DNA of 9,773 nucleotides from Microbacteriaceae bacterium (GTDB lineage: Bacteria; Actinomycetota; Actinomycetes; Actinomycetales; Microbacteriaceae): the NCBI GenBank assembly GCA_003454135.1, contig DMKW01000005.1, positions 5,186-14,958 of the forward strand. Direction: 5' to 3'. The notes beneath the pieces were generated by a model. That model saw nothing but the letters and a program-made list of their open reading frames with translations, searched no databases and was not told the origin of the DNA. Shown in pieces: positions 1 to 6,609 of the stretch; within the stretch, counting starts at the first letter, position 1, and every line of letters starts with the position of its first letter. A program made the position numbers and the translations under genes.

Positions 1-1
1 C

Positions 2-256
2 GCGACGCGCTACCACTCGCTCGCCGTCGTCGACTCGACTGTGCCGCCAGAACTCATCGTCACCTCGAGGACCGCCGGAGGCGTGATCATGGGCATGCGT
101 CACGAATCGGCCCCGATCTTCGGGGTGCAGTTCCACCCGGAATCGGTGCTCACCGAGGGGGGCTATGCCATGATCGCCAACTGGCTCGCCGTTGCCGGCC
201 TGCCGGAGGCGCGCGAAACGGCCAAGGGGCTCACGCCGCTCGTAAACCTGAGCTGA
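2..256 (+). CDS. trpG: Glutamine amidotransferase of anthranilate/aminodeoxychorismate synthase (TrpG/PabA type), 3' end
   Basis: This is the C-terminal 84 residues of a class I glutamine amidotransferase; the 5' end lies outside the window. The family releases ammonia from glutamine for a chorismate-using partner subunit (anthranilate or 4-amino-4-deoxychorismate synthase) in the cytoplasm. Visible hallmarks are RYHSLAV near the start, MGMRH, and the block GVQFHPESVLT, in which the His (codon 134-136) and Glu (codon 140-142) complete the Cys-His-Glu triad. The nucleophile Cys is off-window. The frame is open from base 2 to the TGA at 254-256. In M. tuberculosis the gene in this place is called trpG. 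Whether it serves tryptophan, folate or both cannot be told here, and pabA is an equally fair name. It converges on pknB, with which it has no obvious functional link; the adjacency is a conserved actinobacterial arrangement. Confidence 0.93.
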   Translation, partial: ATRYHSLAVVDSTVPPELIVTSRTAGGVIMGMRHESAPIFGVQFHPESVLTEGGYAMIANWLAVAGLPEARETAKGLTPLVNLS

Positions 257-334
257 CGGGACTCGCTCCGTCGGCCGAGCGCGTCCGGGACCTCAGCCGC
301 GTGGGTTGGTCGCTGCAGCAGGCTCAGCCGCTGC
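257..334. terminator. Convergent intergenic region with candidate bidirectional hairpins
   Basis: The 67 bp between the convergent trpG/pabA and pknB ends hold two modest inverted repeats. One is GACGGG/TCCGTC (255-260 and 267-272, 6 bp with one G-T pair), starting in the trpG stop codon. The other is GCAGC-A-GGC / GCC-GCTGC (315-323 and 327-334, 8 bp with one bulged A and a TCA loop), which contains the pknB stop codon in its loop. Neither is followed by a T tract on either strand, so a classical intrinsic terminator is not shown. Transcription must end near here for both genes, which is the main reason to point at these structures. Confidence 0.3.
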
Positions 335-2015
335 AATACGTGATCGAGATCGTGGCGTGTTGCGGCTGGTTGTCGCCGGTGAGGGACTGCGCCGTGACCT
401 TGCCCCCGGAGCATCCGGAGTCCGGCACCGTCTTGATCGTCAGTTGAAGGGGCGCCAGTTGTGAGTTGGCATCGGCGATGGGCTGCGAGACGACCGACGG
501 AATGTTGATGAGACCGTCGGAGACGATGAGATTGACGATGTCGCCCTCGTGGGCGGCGGCGTTCGCCTCGGGTTCGCTGCGGATGACGACGCCAGCGCCT
601 AGCGTGGCCGAGTGCTCCTGCGAAGTCTTTCCGTAGACGAGTTTCCGCTCCAGCAGGGCGGCCTTCGCCTGGTCCTCGCTGAGGTTGTTGACGCTCGGTA
701 CCGTCGTGGGATTCTTACCGTCGGAGACGTAGACCTTGACGGACTGGTTGCGCCCCACCCTCGACCCGGCCCCGGGGTCGGTCGAAATGATGCTCCCCTT
801 GGCCACCGTGTCGCTCGGCACGGTAAGGCGGCTCGGCACGAGCTTGAGGTCTGTGAGCTTCGTGGCGCCTGCGTCGTACTGCTCGCCGACGACGTTGGGC
901 ACCTTTACGGAGAGGCCGTCACCGATCGTCGACGGCGGAAGGTTGACCACCCAGAAGACCACGGCGACGAGGATCACGGCGAGGCTCGCGATGCCCACCC
1001 AGATCCACGCGACCGGCGGCCGGCTCTGCGTTCGAACCGCTCTTTCGTCCACGCGAGGGGCAAGCTGCCGCAGCGTGGCCTCTGAGCCGGCCGTCGCCGA
1101 GGGATTGACCCCGAACAGGGTGGCGTTGAAGTCGCCTGCCGCCGGCTTGCGCGGTGGGACGGCCCCGGCGGCCGCGGTCTCGAGGTCCTGGCGAAACTCG
1201 GCCGCGGTTTGGAACCGCTCGAACTTGTCTTTGGCGAGGGCGTGCAGCACGATCGCGTCGAGGGCAGGAGACACCCGCGGGTTGAGCGAACTCGGCGCCA
1301 CCGCGGCCTCGCTGATGTGCTGGTAGGCCACCGCGGCAGCGCGGTCGCCTCGGAACGGTGGGCGGCCCGTGAGCAGCTCGAACAGCACGACGCCGGTCGA
1401 GTAGAGGTCCGTGCGGGCATCCACGGTCTCACCGCGGGCCTGCTCCGGCGAGAAGTACTGGGCCGTGCCAAGCACGGCGCTCGTATCTGCCACGGTCGCA
1501 GAGTTGTCGGACACCGCGCGCGCGATGCCGAAATCCATCACCTTCACCTGGCCGTTTTGCGTGACCATGACGTTGCCCGGCTTGATGTCGCGGTGCACGA
1601 GCAGTGCGCGGTGGCTGTACTCGAGGGCCGTGAGAACACCGGAGATGATGCGGACGGCTTCCTTCGGGTCCAGGGGGCCGTCGGCGATGATGTCCTTGAG
1701 CAGGCGACCGTCTACGTATTCCATAACGATGAACGGAACCTGCCGTTCGATGCCGTTGGGCTCAGCCACGGTCTCCTCGCCGGCGTCGAAGACGCGAACG
1801 ATCGTCGGATGCGCCATCCGGGCTGCCTTCTGGGCTTCCTCGCGGAAGAGCACGCGAAAACGAGGGTCCGTGGCGAGCGCGGGCTTGAGCAGTTTGATGG
1901 CGACGCGCCGGCCCAGTCGAGTGTCGTTTCCCACGTGAACATCGGACATGCCGCCGCGGCCGATGAGCGCGCCCACCTCATAACGGCCGGCGAGCAGCCG
2001 GGTACCTTCGGTCAC
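324..2015 (-). CDS. pknB: Membrane Ser/Thr protein kinase PknB with three PASTA domains
   Basis: A 563-residue Hanks-type kinase that phosphorylates Ser/Thr on cell-division and wall-synthesis proteins. The kinase domain spans about 11-280: Gly-rich loop GRGGMSDV (19-26), Lys41 (VAIK), Glu60 of helix C, catalytic HRDIKPGN (141-148, Asp143), DFG (161-163), activation loop to GTAQYFSPEQA (183-193). A juxtamembrane segment of about 50 residues has several Thr (299, 314, 329). One membrane span lies at about 335-357. Three PASTA repeats follow at about 367-433, 435-501 and 502-563; this repeat type binds muropeptides or lipid II in known PknBs. The M. tuberculosis protein is about 626 residues with four repeats. 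The start is GTG at 2015, preceded by AGGAG seven bases upstream. Thr178 matches Mtb Thr173, but the Thr171 position is Ala176. It is last in the cluster, 69 bp after pknA. Confidence 0.96.
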   Translation of the reverse strand: MTEGTRLLAGRYEVGALIGRGGMSDVHVGNDTRLGRRVAIKLLKPALATDPRFRVLFREEAQKAARMAHPTIVRVFDAGEETVAEPNGIERQVPFIVMEYVDGRLLKDIIADGPLDPKEAVRIISGVLTALEYSHRALLVHRDIKPGNVMVTQNGQVKVMDFGIARAVSDNSATVADTSAVLGTAQYFSPEQARGETVDARTDLYSTGVVLFELLTGRPPFRGDRAAAVAYQHISEAAVAPSSLNPRVSPALDAIVLHALAKDKFERFQTAAEFRQDLETAAAGAVPPRKPAAGDFNATLFGVNPSATAGSEATLRQLAPRVDERAVRTQSRPPVAWIWVGIASLAVILVAVVFWVVNLPPSTIGDGLSVKVPNVVGEQYDAGATKLTDLKLVPSRLTVPSDTVAKGSIISTDPGAGSRVGRNQSVKVYVSDGKNPTTVPSVNNLSEDQAKAALLERKLVYGKTSQEHSATLGAGVVIRSEPEANAAAHEGDIVNLIVSDGLINIPSVVSQPIADANSQLAPLQLTIKTVPDSGCSGGKVTAQSLTGDNQPQHATISITYCSG

Positions 2016-2020
2016 GAGTG

Positions 2021-2027
2021 TTCTCCT
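2021..2027 (-). promoter_or_regulatory. Ribosome-binding site of pknB
   Basis: The minus strand reads AGGAGAA here. AGGAG is seven bases from the GTG start codon at 2013-2015, the best Shine-Dalgarno match in the window. It supports the GTG as the true start and shows that pknB translation need not depend on coupling to pknA. Confidence 0.75.
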
Positions 2028-2046
2028 GGGTGGTGCGGGCTGAGTC

Positions 2047-2088
2047 CTAGCCAGTGTAATGCGTCGACAATCGGGGGTTGCTGGCTAG
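2047..2088 (-). repeat. 8-bp perfect inverted repeat between pknA and pknB
   Basis: CTAGCCAG (2047-2054) and CTGGCTAG (2081-2088) are exact reverse complements separated by 26 bases. The right arm contains the pknA stop codon. There is no T tract after it on the minus strand, so it is not a standard terminator. It could fold in the mRNA and adjust pknB expression or transcript stability, or be an operator. A TANNNT box (TACACT on the minus strand, 2053-2058) falls inside it and could be the -10 of an internal pknB promoter, but no good -35 is present 16-18 bp upstream. The repeat is seen directly; its function is inference. Confidence 0.45.
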
Positions 2089-3749
2089 CCGGTGGTCGTA
2101 ATGGTGAGGTTGGGCGAGGCGGGAGACGAGCCGGTCGAGCACACGGCGACGTACGAAATGGTGTTGGCGCCCGGGGTGGACGAGAGTGTGTACTGCACCG
2201 TCACCGTATTCGCCGGGGCCGGGTTGGCCGGCAAGAACGTTGAGCCGGGGCTCGACGTGATCGTGAAGCCGGTGAGGGTCGAGCCCGACGGGCAGCCCGA
2301 GTAGGTCGGTATTGTCACCGGAACGACGTCGCTCGCCGCATATGGACCGGCGGGCGCCGTCATCGCGGCGGGTTGCGACGGCGTGGGAACGGCGCCGTAG
2401 AGCTTGACCGTGATGGTGGTGCCCTTTTGCACGTTTCCGGTCGGGTCGACGAAGAACGAGAGCCCGACCTTGTCCGCGGACGGCGCCGGGGCGGCATTCG
2501 GGATGACGTTGGCGGCGAGGCCCATCTGGTCGAGCAGGGTGCGCACCTCGTCTTCGGTCTTGCCCGTGAGCGCGGCAGAGGTCACGTTGACGGTGTTGCT
2601 GGTGGGTGTCGGTGTAGGGGTGGGCGTTGCCGACGGAGACGATGACGGGGTGCTCGTCGGCGCGGTCGTGTTCTTCGACGGGTTGGCGATGAGGGCGATG
2701 AGGGTACCGACGAGCACGATGATGAGGAGACCGATGAGCGCGATGAGCGGCCAGGTCCACGGGTTACGGCCCTTGGTCTCGGTCTGGGCCGTCTGCGGAT
2801 TAAACGAGGTTGCGCCGCCGCCGGGGGCGGTGAGGATGCGCGTGGCCTGCGTCACCGAATTCTCGCGCTGCAGGGCGGGCAGGGTGCCTGCGCCGAGCAC
2901 ACCGGGAACGGCGGCGGCGGCACCGGCGACATCGCCGCGACGGAGCGCCTGGGCGGCACGCGCGAGGTGGGCCGCCGATGGCGGGCGGTCGGCGGGGTTC
3001 TTGGCGATACACGCGTAAACGAGGTTGCGCACGGGCTCGGAGACCGTGACGGGCAGGTCGGGCGGCGACTCATTGATCTGCGCCATGGCGATCGCCACCT
3101 GCGACTCGCCCGTGAACGGCCGGCGGCCGGCGAGCGCCTCGTAGGCGACGATGCCGAGCGAGTAGACGTCGGTGGTCGGCGAGGCCGGGTGACCGCTGGC
3201 CTGCTCGGGCGACAGGTATTGCACCGTGCCCATGACCTGGCCGGTGGCGGTGAGCGGAACCTGGTCCGCGATCCGCGCGATGCCGAAGTCGGTGATCTTG
3301 ACCCGGCCATCCGGCGTGATCAGGAGGTTGCCGGGCTTGATGTCGCGGTGCACGAGCCCGGCCGAATGGGCGGCGTGCAGGGCGGACGACGTCTGCGCGA
3401 CGATGTCGAGCACGCGGTCGGTCGAGAGCACGCGTTCGCGCTCGAGAATGGTGGAGAGAGCTTCGCCGGGAACGAGTTCCATGACGAGGTAGGCGCTGCC
3501 CTCCTCCTCCCCGTAGTCGAAGACGTTGGCGATGCCCTCGTGGTTCACGAGGGCGGCGTGCCTCGCCTCGGCGCGGAACCGCTCGAGGAAGCCTGGGTCG
3601 CCGAGATATTCGTCTTTGAGGATCTTGATCGCGACGGTGCGCCCGATCACGAGGTCGGTGGCTTGCCAGACCTCCCCCATGCCGCCGATCGCCACTCGAC
3701 TGGAGAGTTGGTATCGTCCCCCGAAAGTGAGGCCACTCGTGGGTCTCAT
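2085..3749 (-). CDS. pknA: Membrane Ser/Thr protein kinase PknA with extracellular PASTA-like domain
   Basis: A 554-residue Hanks-type kinase, paralogous to and co-located with PknB. Kinase domain about 13-270: loop VAIGGMGEVW (19-28, with the family-typical Ala in place of the first Gly), Lys42, Glu61, HRDIKPGN (134-141, Asp136), DFG (154-156). The activation loop has Thr167 and Thr169 placed like the paired phospho-threonines of mycobacterial PknA. A single membrane span lies at about 331-355. Outside is a Thr/Pro/Ser-rich linker (361-385), then a PASTA-like unit (387-452, with DPTGNVQKGTTITVKL), then an unassigned tail of about 100 residues with Cys486 and Cys537. M. tuberculosis PknA is about 431 residues and lacks such a domain. 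The ATG start overlaps the pbpA stop as ATGA (3746-3749), implying translational coupling. The symbol rests on gene order and on the kinase motifs. Confidence 0.93.
   Translation of the reverse strand: MRPTSGLTFGGRYQLSSRVAIGGMGEVWQATDLVIGRTVAIKILKDEYLGDPGFLERFRAEARHAALVNHEGIANVFDYGEEEGSAYLVMELVPGEALSTILERERVLSTDRVLDIVAQTSSALHAAHSAGLVHRDIKPGNLLITPDGRVKITDFGIARIADQVPLTATGQVMGTVQYLSPEQASGHPASPTTDVYSLGIVAYEALAGRRPFTGESQVAIAMAQINESPPDLPVTVSEPVRNLVYACIAKNPADRPPSAAHLARAAQALRRGDVAGAAAAVPGVLGAGTLPALQRENSVTQATRILTAPGGGATSFNPQTAQTETKGRNPWTWPLIALIGLLIIVLVGTLIALIANPSKNTTAPTSTPSSSPSATPTPTPTPTSNTVNVTSAALTGKTEDEVRTLLDQMGLAANVIPNAAPAPSADKVGLSFFVDPTGNVQKGTTITVKLYGAVPTPSQPAAMTAPAGPYAASDVVPVTIPTYSGCPSGSTLTGFTITSSPGSTFLPANPAPANTVTVQYTLSSTPGANTISYVAVCSTGSSPASPNLTITTTG
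2583..2666 (-). repeat. Low-complexity Thr/Pro/Ser linker coding tract in pknA
   Basis: The stretch encodes residues 362-389 of PknA, dominated by alternating Thr-Pro and Ser, including four consecutive TP pairs. It is the stalk between the membrane span and the PASTA-like unit. The DNA is a degenerate repeat of six-base ACACC-type units and so is a plausible place for length variation between strains. Thr/Pro-rich exported segments are typical O-mannosylation sites in actinobacteria; that it happens here is inference. Confidence 0.6.
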
Positions 3750-5188
3750 TTGCTCAGCACCGCCTCAATGACTTTCTTTGCGATTGGCGACGCAACCGCG
3801 TTGCCGAAACTTGTGCCATTTTCAACGACCACGGCGACGGCAACCTGTGGATCGTTTGCGGGGGCGAAACCGGTGAACCAGAGCGTGTATGGCCTGCCCT
3901 CGCCGTTCTGTGCTGTTCCGGTCTTACCGGCCACATCCACTCCGTTTATTCTTGCATTGTTGGCCGCGCCGCTGTTCACGTTGTTGACCATGAGCTGGGT
4001 AAGCGTCGCGCTCGTCTGGGAGCTGATCGGCTGGCTGAGCACCGTCTGCTGGAAGGGCTGGATGATCGAGAGGTCGGGCGCCGCGATGTGGTCGATGAGC
4101 GTCGGCTGCATCAGGTTTCCTCCGTTGGCGATCGCGGACGACACCATCGCCACCTGCAGGGGCGTGACGCGATCTTCATCCTGTCCGAACGACGACAGCA
4201 TGAGCTTCGCGGCGTCCGCGTTCTGCGGGTAGAAGCTTTGGGTGACGGACATCGGCACCTTGAGCGGCTGTCCGAAACCGTAAGCCTTCGTGTACCGGGA
4301 GATCTCGCTCGAACCGAGCGCGGCCCCGAGTTGGGCGAAGGGGATGTTGCAGCTGAGACGCAGGGCGGTGGCGATCGTGACGGTGGGTGTTCCGCCGCAC
4401 GTGCCGCCCTCCGCGTTGTTGATCGAGGTGCTGCTGCCGGGCAGCGGCAGGGTCGCCGGATTGGGGAATTCGCTGTCTGGCGTGTACTTGCCGCTATCGA
4501 TGGCGGCGGATGCCACGACGAGTTTGAAGACCGAACCGGGGTGATAGAGGTCGCCGGCGATGGCGCGGTTGATCAGTGGATGCTTCGGGTCGGCGATGAG
4601 CTGGTTGTAGGCCGCGATCACGGATTTGATGTCGTGCGAGGCGAGCACATTGGGGTCGTACGCGGTCTTCGACACCATCGCGAGAATCGCGCCTGTCTTG
4701 GGGTTGATCGCCACGACCGCGCCCGAGTTGGCCCCGAGGGCGTCCCACGCGGCCTGCTGCACCTTCGGGTTGATGGTGAGTGACACGGCGGCGCCCTTCG
4801 GCGGCTGCCCGGTGATGATCGAGTTGACCTTGGCGAAGAACTGGCTGTTGGAGTTGCCGCTCAGGTAGTTGTTGAGCGCGCCCTCGACCCCGGTGTCGCC
4901 CTGGTTGAGCGTGAAGTACCCGGTGACCGCCGAATACAGCTCGGGGTTGCTGTACACCCGCTGGAACTTGTACTGGTCGGCGGAGGGCTTCGACTCCGCG
5001 ACGGCCTGGCCGTTGACGAGGATGGGCCCGCGCTCGGCCGAGTAGCCGTCGTAGAGCGTGCGCACATTGCGGCTGTCGGCGTTGAGGTTGTCCACTTGGA
5101 AGACCGTGATGATGGTGGTCGAGGTGAAGAGCGCCACGAACATGAGCAGCACGGCGGTGCTCACGCGCTTGAGTTCCTTATTCATCAC
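3746..5188 (-). CDS. pbpA: Penicillin-binding protein A, class B transpeptidase
   Basis: A 480-residue class B PBP that cross-links peptidoglycan stem peptides on the outer face of the membrane. An N-terminal membrane anchor lies at about 12-30, followed by the N-terminal non-catalytic region with the ERGPI motif (52-56). The transpeptidase domain has SVFK (Ser219 nucleophile, Lys222), SCN (Ser279-Asn281) and KTGTAQ (422-427). Length is close to mycobacterial PbpA (about 491). Cys264 and Cys280, the latter inside the SxN motif, match the pair reported as a disulfide next to the active site in M. tuberculosis PbpA. The start is ambiguous: GTG at 5186-5188 and ATG at 5183-5185 are adjacent, and the rodA stop overlaps both (GTGATG). 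It lies directly after its presumed glycosyltransferase partner rodA and overlaps pknA by 4 bp. No PASTA domain is present. Confidence 0.95.
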   Translation of the reverse strand: MMNKELKRVSTAVLLMFVALFTSTTIITVFQVDNLNADSRNVRTLYDGYSAERGPILVNGQAVAESKPSADQYKFQRVYSNPELYSAVTGYFTLNQGDTGVEGALNNYLSGNSNSQFFAKVNSIITGQPPKGAAVSLTINPKVQQAAWDALGANSGAVVAINPKTGAILAMVSKTAYDPNVLASHDIKSVIAAYNQLIADPKHPLINRAIAGDLYHPGSVFKLVVASAAIDSGKYTPDSEFPNPATLPLPGSSTSINNAEGGTCGGTPTVTIATALRLSCNIPFAQLGAALGSSEISRYTKAYGFGQPLKVPMSVTQSFYPQNADAAKLMLSSFGQDEDRVTPLQVAMVSSAIANGGNLMQPTLIDHIAAPDLSIIQPFQQTVLSQPISSQTSATLTQLMVNNVNSGAANNARINGVDVAGKTGTAQNGEGRPYTLWFTGFAPANDPQVAVAVVVENGTSFGNAVASPIAKKVIEAVLSK

Positions 5189-6609
5189 TCCACCACCAAT
5201 CGAGGCTGGTTGCGCACGCTGTCGGAGAGGCGCAGAAGCAGCGCAGCGATGATCCAGTTGGCCACGAGGGACGAGCCGCCGGCGGCGAGGAACGGCGTAG
5301 TGAGACCGGTGAGCGGTATCACGCGCGTGACGCCGCCGAGCACGATGAACACCTGCAGGGCGATGACGAACGAGAGCCCCACGCCCAGCAGCCGGCCGAA
5401 GTCATCCTGCCCGGAAAAGGCAATGCGGAATCCGCGCGACACGAAGAGCAGGTACAGGGCGAGGATGGCGAACAGTCCGGCGAGGCCGAGCTCTTCGCCG
5501 AGGCTCGCGATGATGTAGTCGCTCTCCGCGAGCGGAACGATGTTGGGTCGCCCCTGGCCCCAGCCGGTGCCGATGAGGCCTCCGTGCGCGAGACCGAAGA
5601 TGCCCTGCACGAGCTGGTAGCTGCCGCCCTGCGCCTGGTAGACGGTGGGGTTGAACGCGTCGAGCCAGGCATGGAACCGGCCGCCGACGTAACCGAGCAC
5701 CTGGCTCGCGACGAGGGCCCCGCCGACGAAGAGCGTGAGACCGAGAACGACCCAGCTTGCGCGGCCCGTCGCCACGTAGATCATCACCAGGAAGAGACCG
5801 AAATAGAGCAGGGCTGTGCCGAGGTCCCGTTGGAAGATGAGCACGATCATGGCGGCGAGCCAAATGATGAGGATCGGCCCGAGGTCGCGTGCGCGCGGGA
5901 AGCGCATCCAGAGCAGCTTGCGGCCGACAAGCGAGAGGCTGTCCCGCGCCGTGACGAGATACCCGGCGAAGAAGACCGCGAGTGCGATCTTGGCGAGCTC
6001 ACCCGGCTGGAAGCTGAAGGAACCGATGCGAATCCAGAGCCTCGCACCGTTCACCGTCTCGCCGATGACGGGGAGCATCGGCAGCAGCAGCAGGCCGATG
6101 CCCACGAACATCGCGACGTAGCGGTAGCGCTGGAGCACGCGATGGTTGCGGATGAGCAGGATCACGGCGATGGCGATGAGCATGGCCATCGCGGTCCAGG
6201 CGATCTGGCGGATGCCGGACGACTCCCATCCGCTCACTTTCCTCGCGATGTCAAGGCGGTAGATCTCCGCGATGCCGAGGCCATTGAGCACTGTGATCAC
6301 GGGCAGGATGAACGGATCGGCCTCCGGGGCGACGAACCGCATGACCACGTGCATGGCAATCGCGAGCAGGCCGAGGCTCGTGCCGATCACGAGCACCGTC
6401 GGGTCGATCTTGCCGAGCGCCCCGAGCTGCACCAGGGTGATGGATCCGCCGCTGATGACACACGCGAGCAGAACCAGAAGCAGTTCGAGATTGCGGAGCT
6501 TTGCGGGGGTCCGCAGTCGCAAACGGATCGTATTGGTGAAGGTTGCACGCGCTCCGGCGTCGATCGGCTGTCCGATCGACGCAGGTGCTTCGCTGTTACT
6601 TTGCGGCAT
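5185..6609 (-). CDS. rodA: RodA/FtsW-type SEDS peptidoglycan glycosyltransferase
   Basis: A 474-residue polytopic membrane protein of the SEDS family, which polymerises lipid II into glycan strands with a partner class B PBP, here presumably PbpA. After a polar cytoplasmic tail (1-35), about 10-12 hydrophobic helices are visible. Family landmarks are the block NGARLWIRIGSFSFQPGE (187-204), FQRDLGTA (259-266, with Asp262 corresponding to the essential catalytic Asp), the ESDYIIASLGEELG stretch (362-375) and IPLTGLTTPFLAAGGSS (431-447). Length is close to mycobacterial RodA (about 469). The ATG start lies inside the end of pstP (14-bp overlap) with no clear Shine-Dalgarno, so coupling to pstP is likely. 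A strong hairpin falls inside codons 10-18 (see separate entry). FtsW is the alternative family member; the gene neighbourhood favours RodA. Confidence 0.95.
   Translation of the reverse strand: MPQSNSEAPASIGQPIDAGARATFTNTIRLRLRTPAKLRNLELLLVLLACVISGGSITLVQLGALGKIDPTVLVIGTSLGLLAIAMHVVMRFVAPEADPFILPVITVLNGLGIAEIYRLDIARKVSGWESSGIRQIAWTAMAMLIAIAVILLIRNHRVLQRYRYVAMFVGIGLLLLPMLPVIGETVNGARLWIRIGSFSFQPGELAKIALAVFFAGYLVTARDSLSLVGRKLLWMRFPRARDLGPILIIWLAAMIVLIFQRDLGTALLYFGLFLVMIYVATGRASWVVLGLTLFVGGALVASQVLGYVGGRFHAWLDAFNPTVYQAQGGSYQLVQGIFGLAHGGLIGTGWGQGRPNIVPLAESDYIIASLGEELGLAGLFAILALYLLFVSRGFRIAFSGQDDFGRLLGVGLSFVIALQVFIVLGGVTRVIPLTGLTTPFLAAGGSSLVANWIIAALLLRLSDSVRNQPRLVVE
6557..6582 (-). repeat. 11-bp perfect inverted repeat with 4-nt loop inside the rodA 5' coding region
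   Basis: GCGTCGATCGG (6557-6567) and CCGATCGACGC (6572-6582) are exact reverse complements with only four bases between them, making a very stable hairpin in the rodA mRNA. It begins 27 bases downstream of the rodA ATG and 13 bases downstream of the pstP stop. It encodes residues 10-18 of the polar, non-conserved N-terminal tail. There is no T tract downstream, so it is not a classical terminator. It could slow or pause ribosomes or polymerase, protect an mRNA end, or tune the PstP to RodA ratio. The structure is seen; the role is inference. Confidence 0.6.

Noticed and set aside
1209..2243. 344-codon plus-strand open frame antisense to pknB
   Set aside because: Shadow of pknB; no family motif, composition typical of antisense GC-rich frames.
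2967..4232. 421-codon plus-strand open frame antisense to pknA and pbpA
   Set aside because: It crosses two well-supported genes on the opposite strand. The translation is rich in Arg, Gly, Asp and Val with no recognisable motif, as expected from the mirror frame of high-GC codons.
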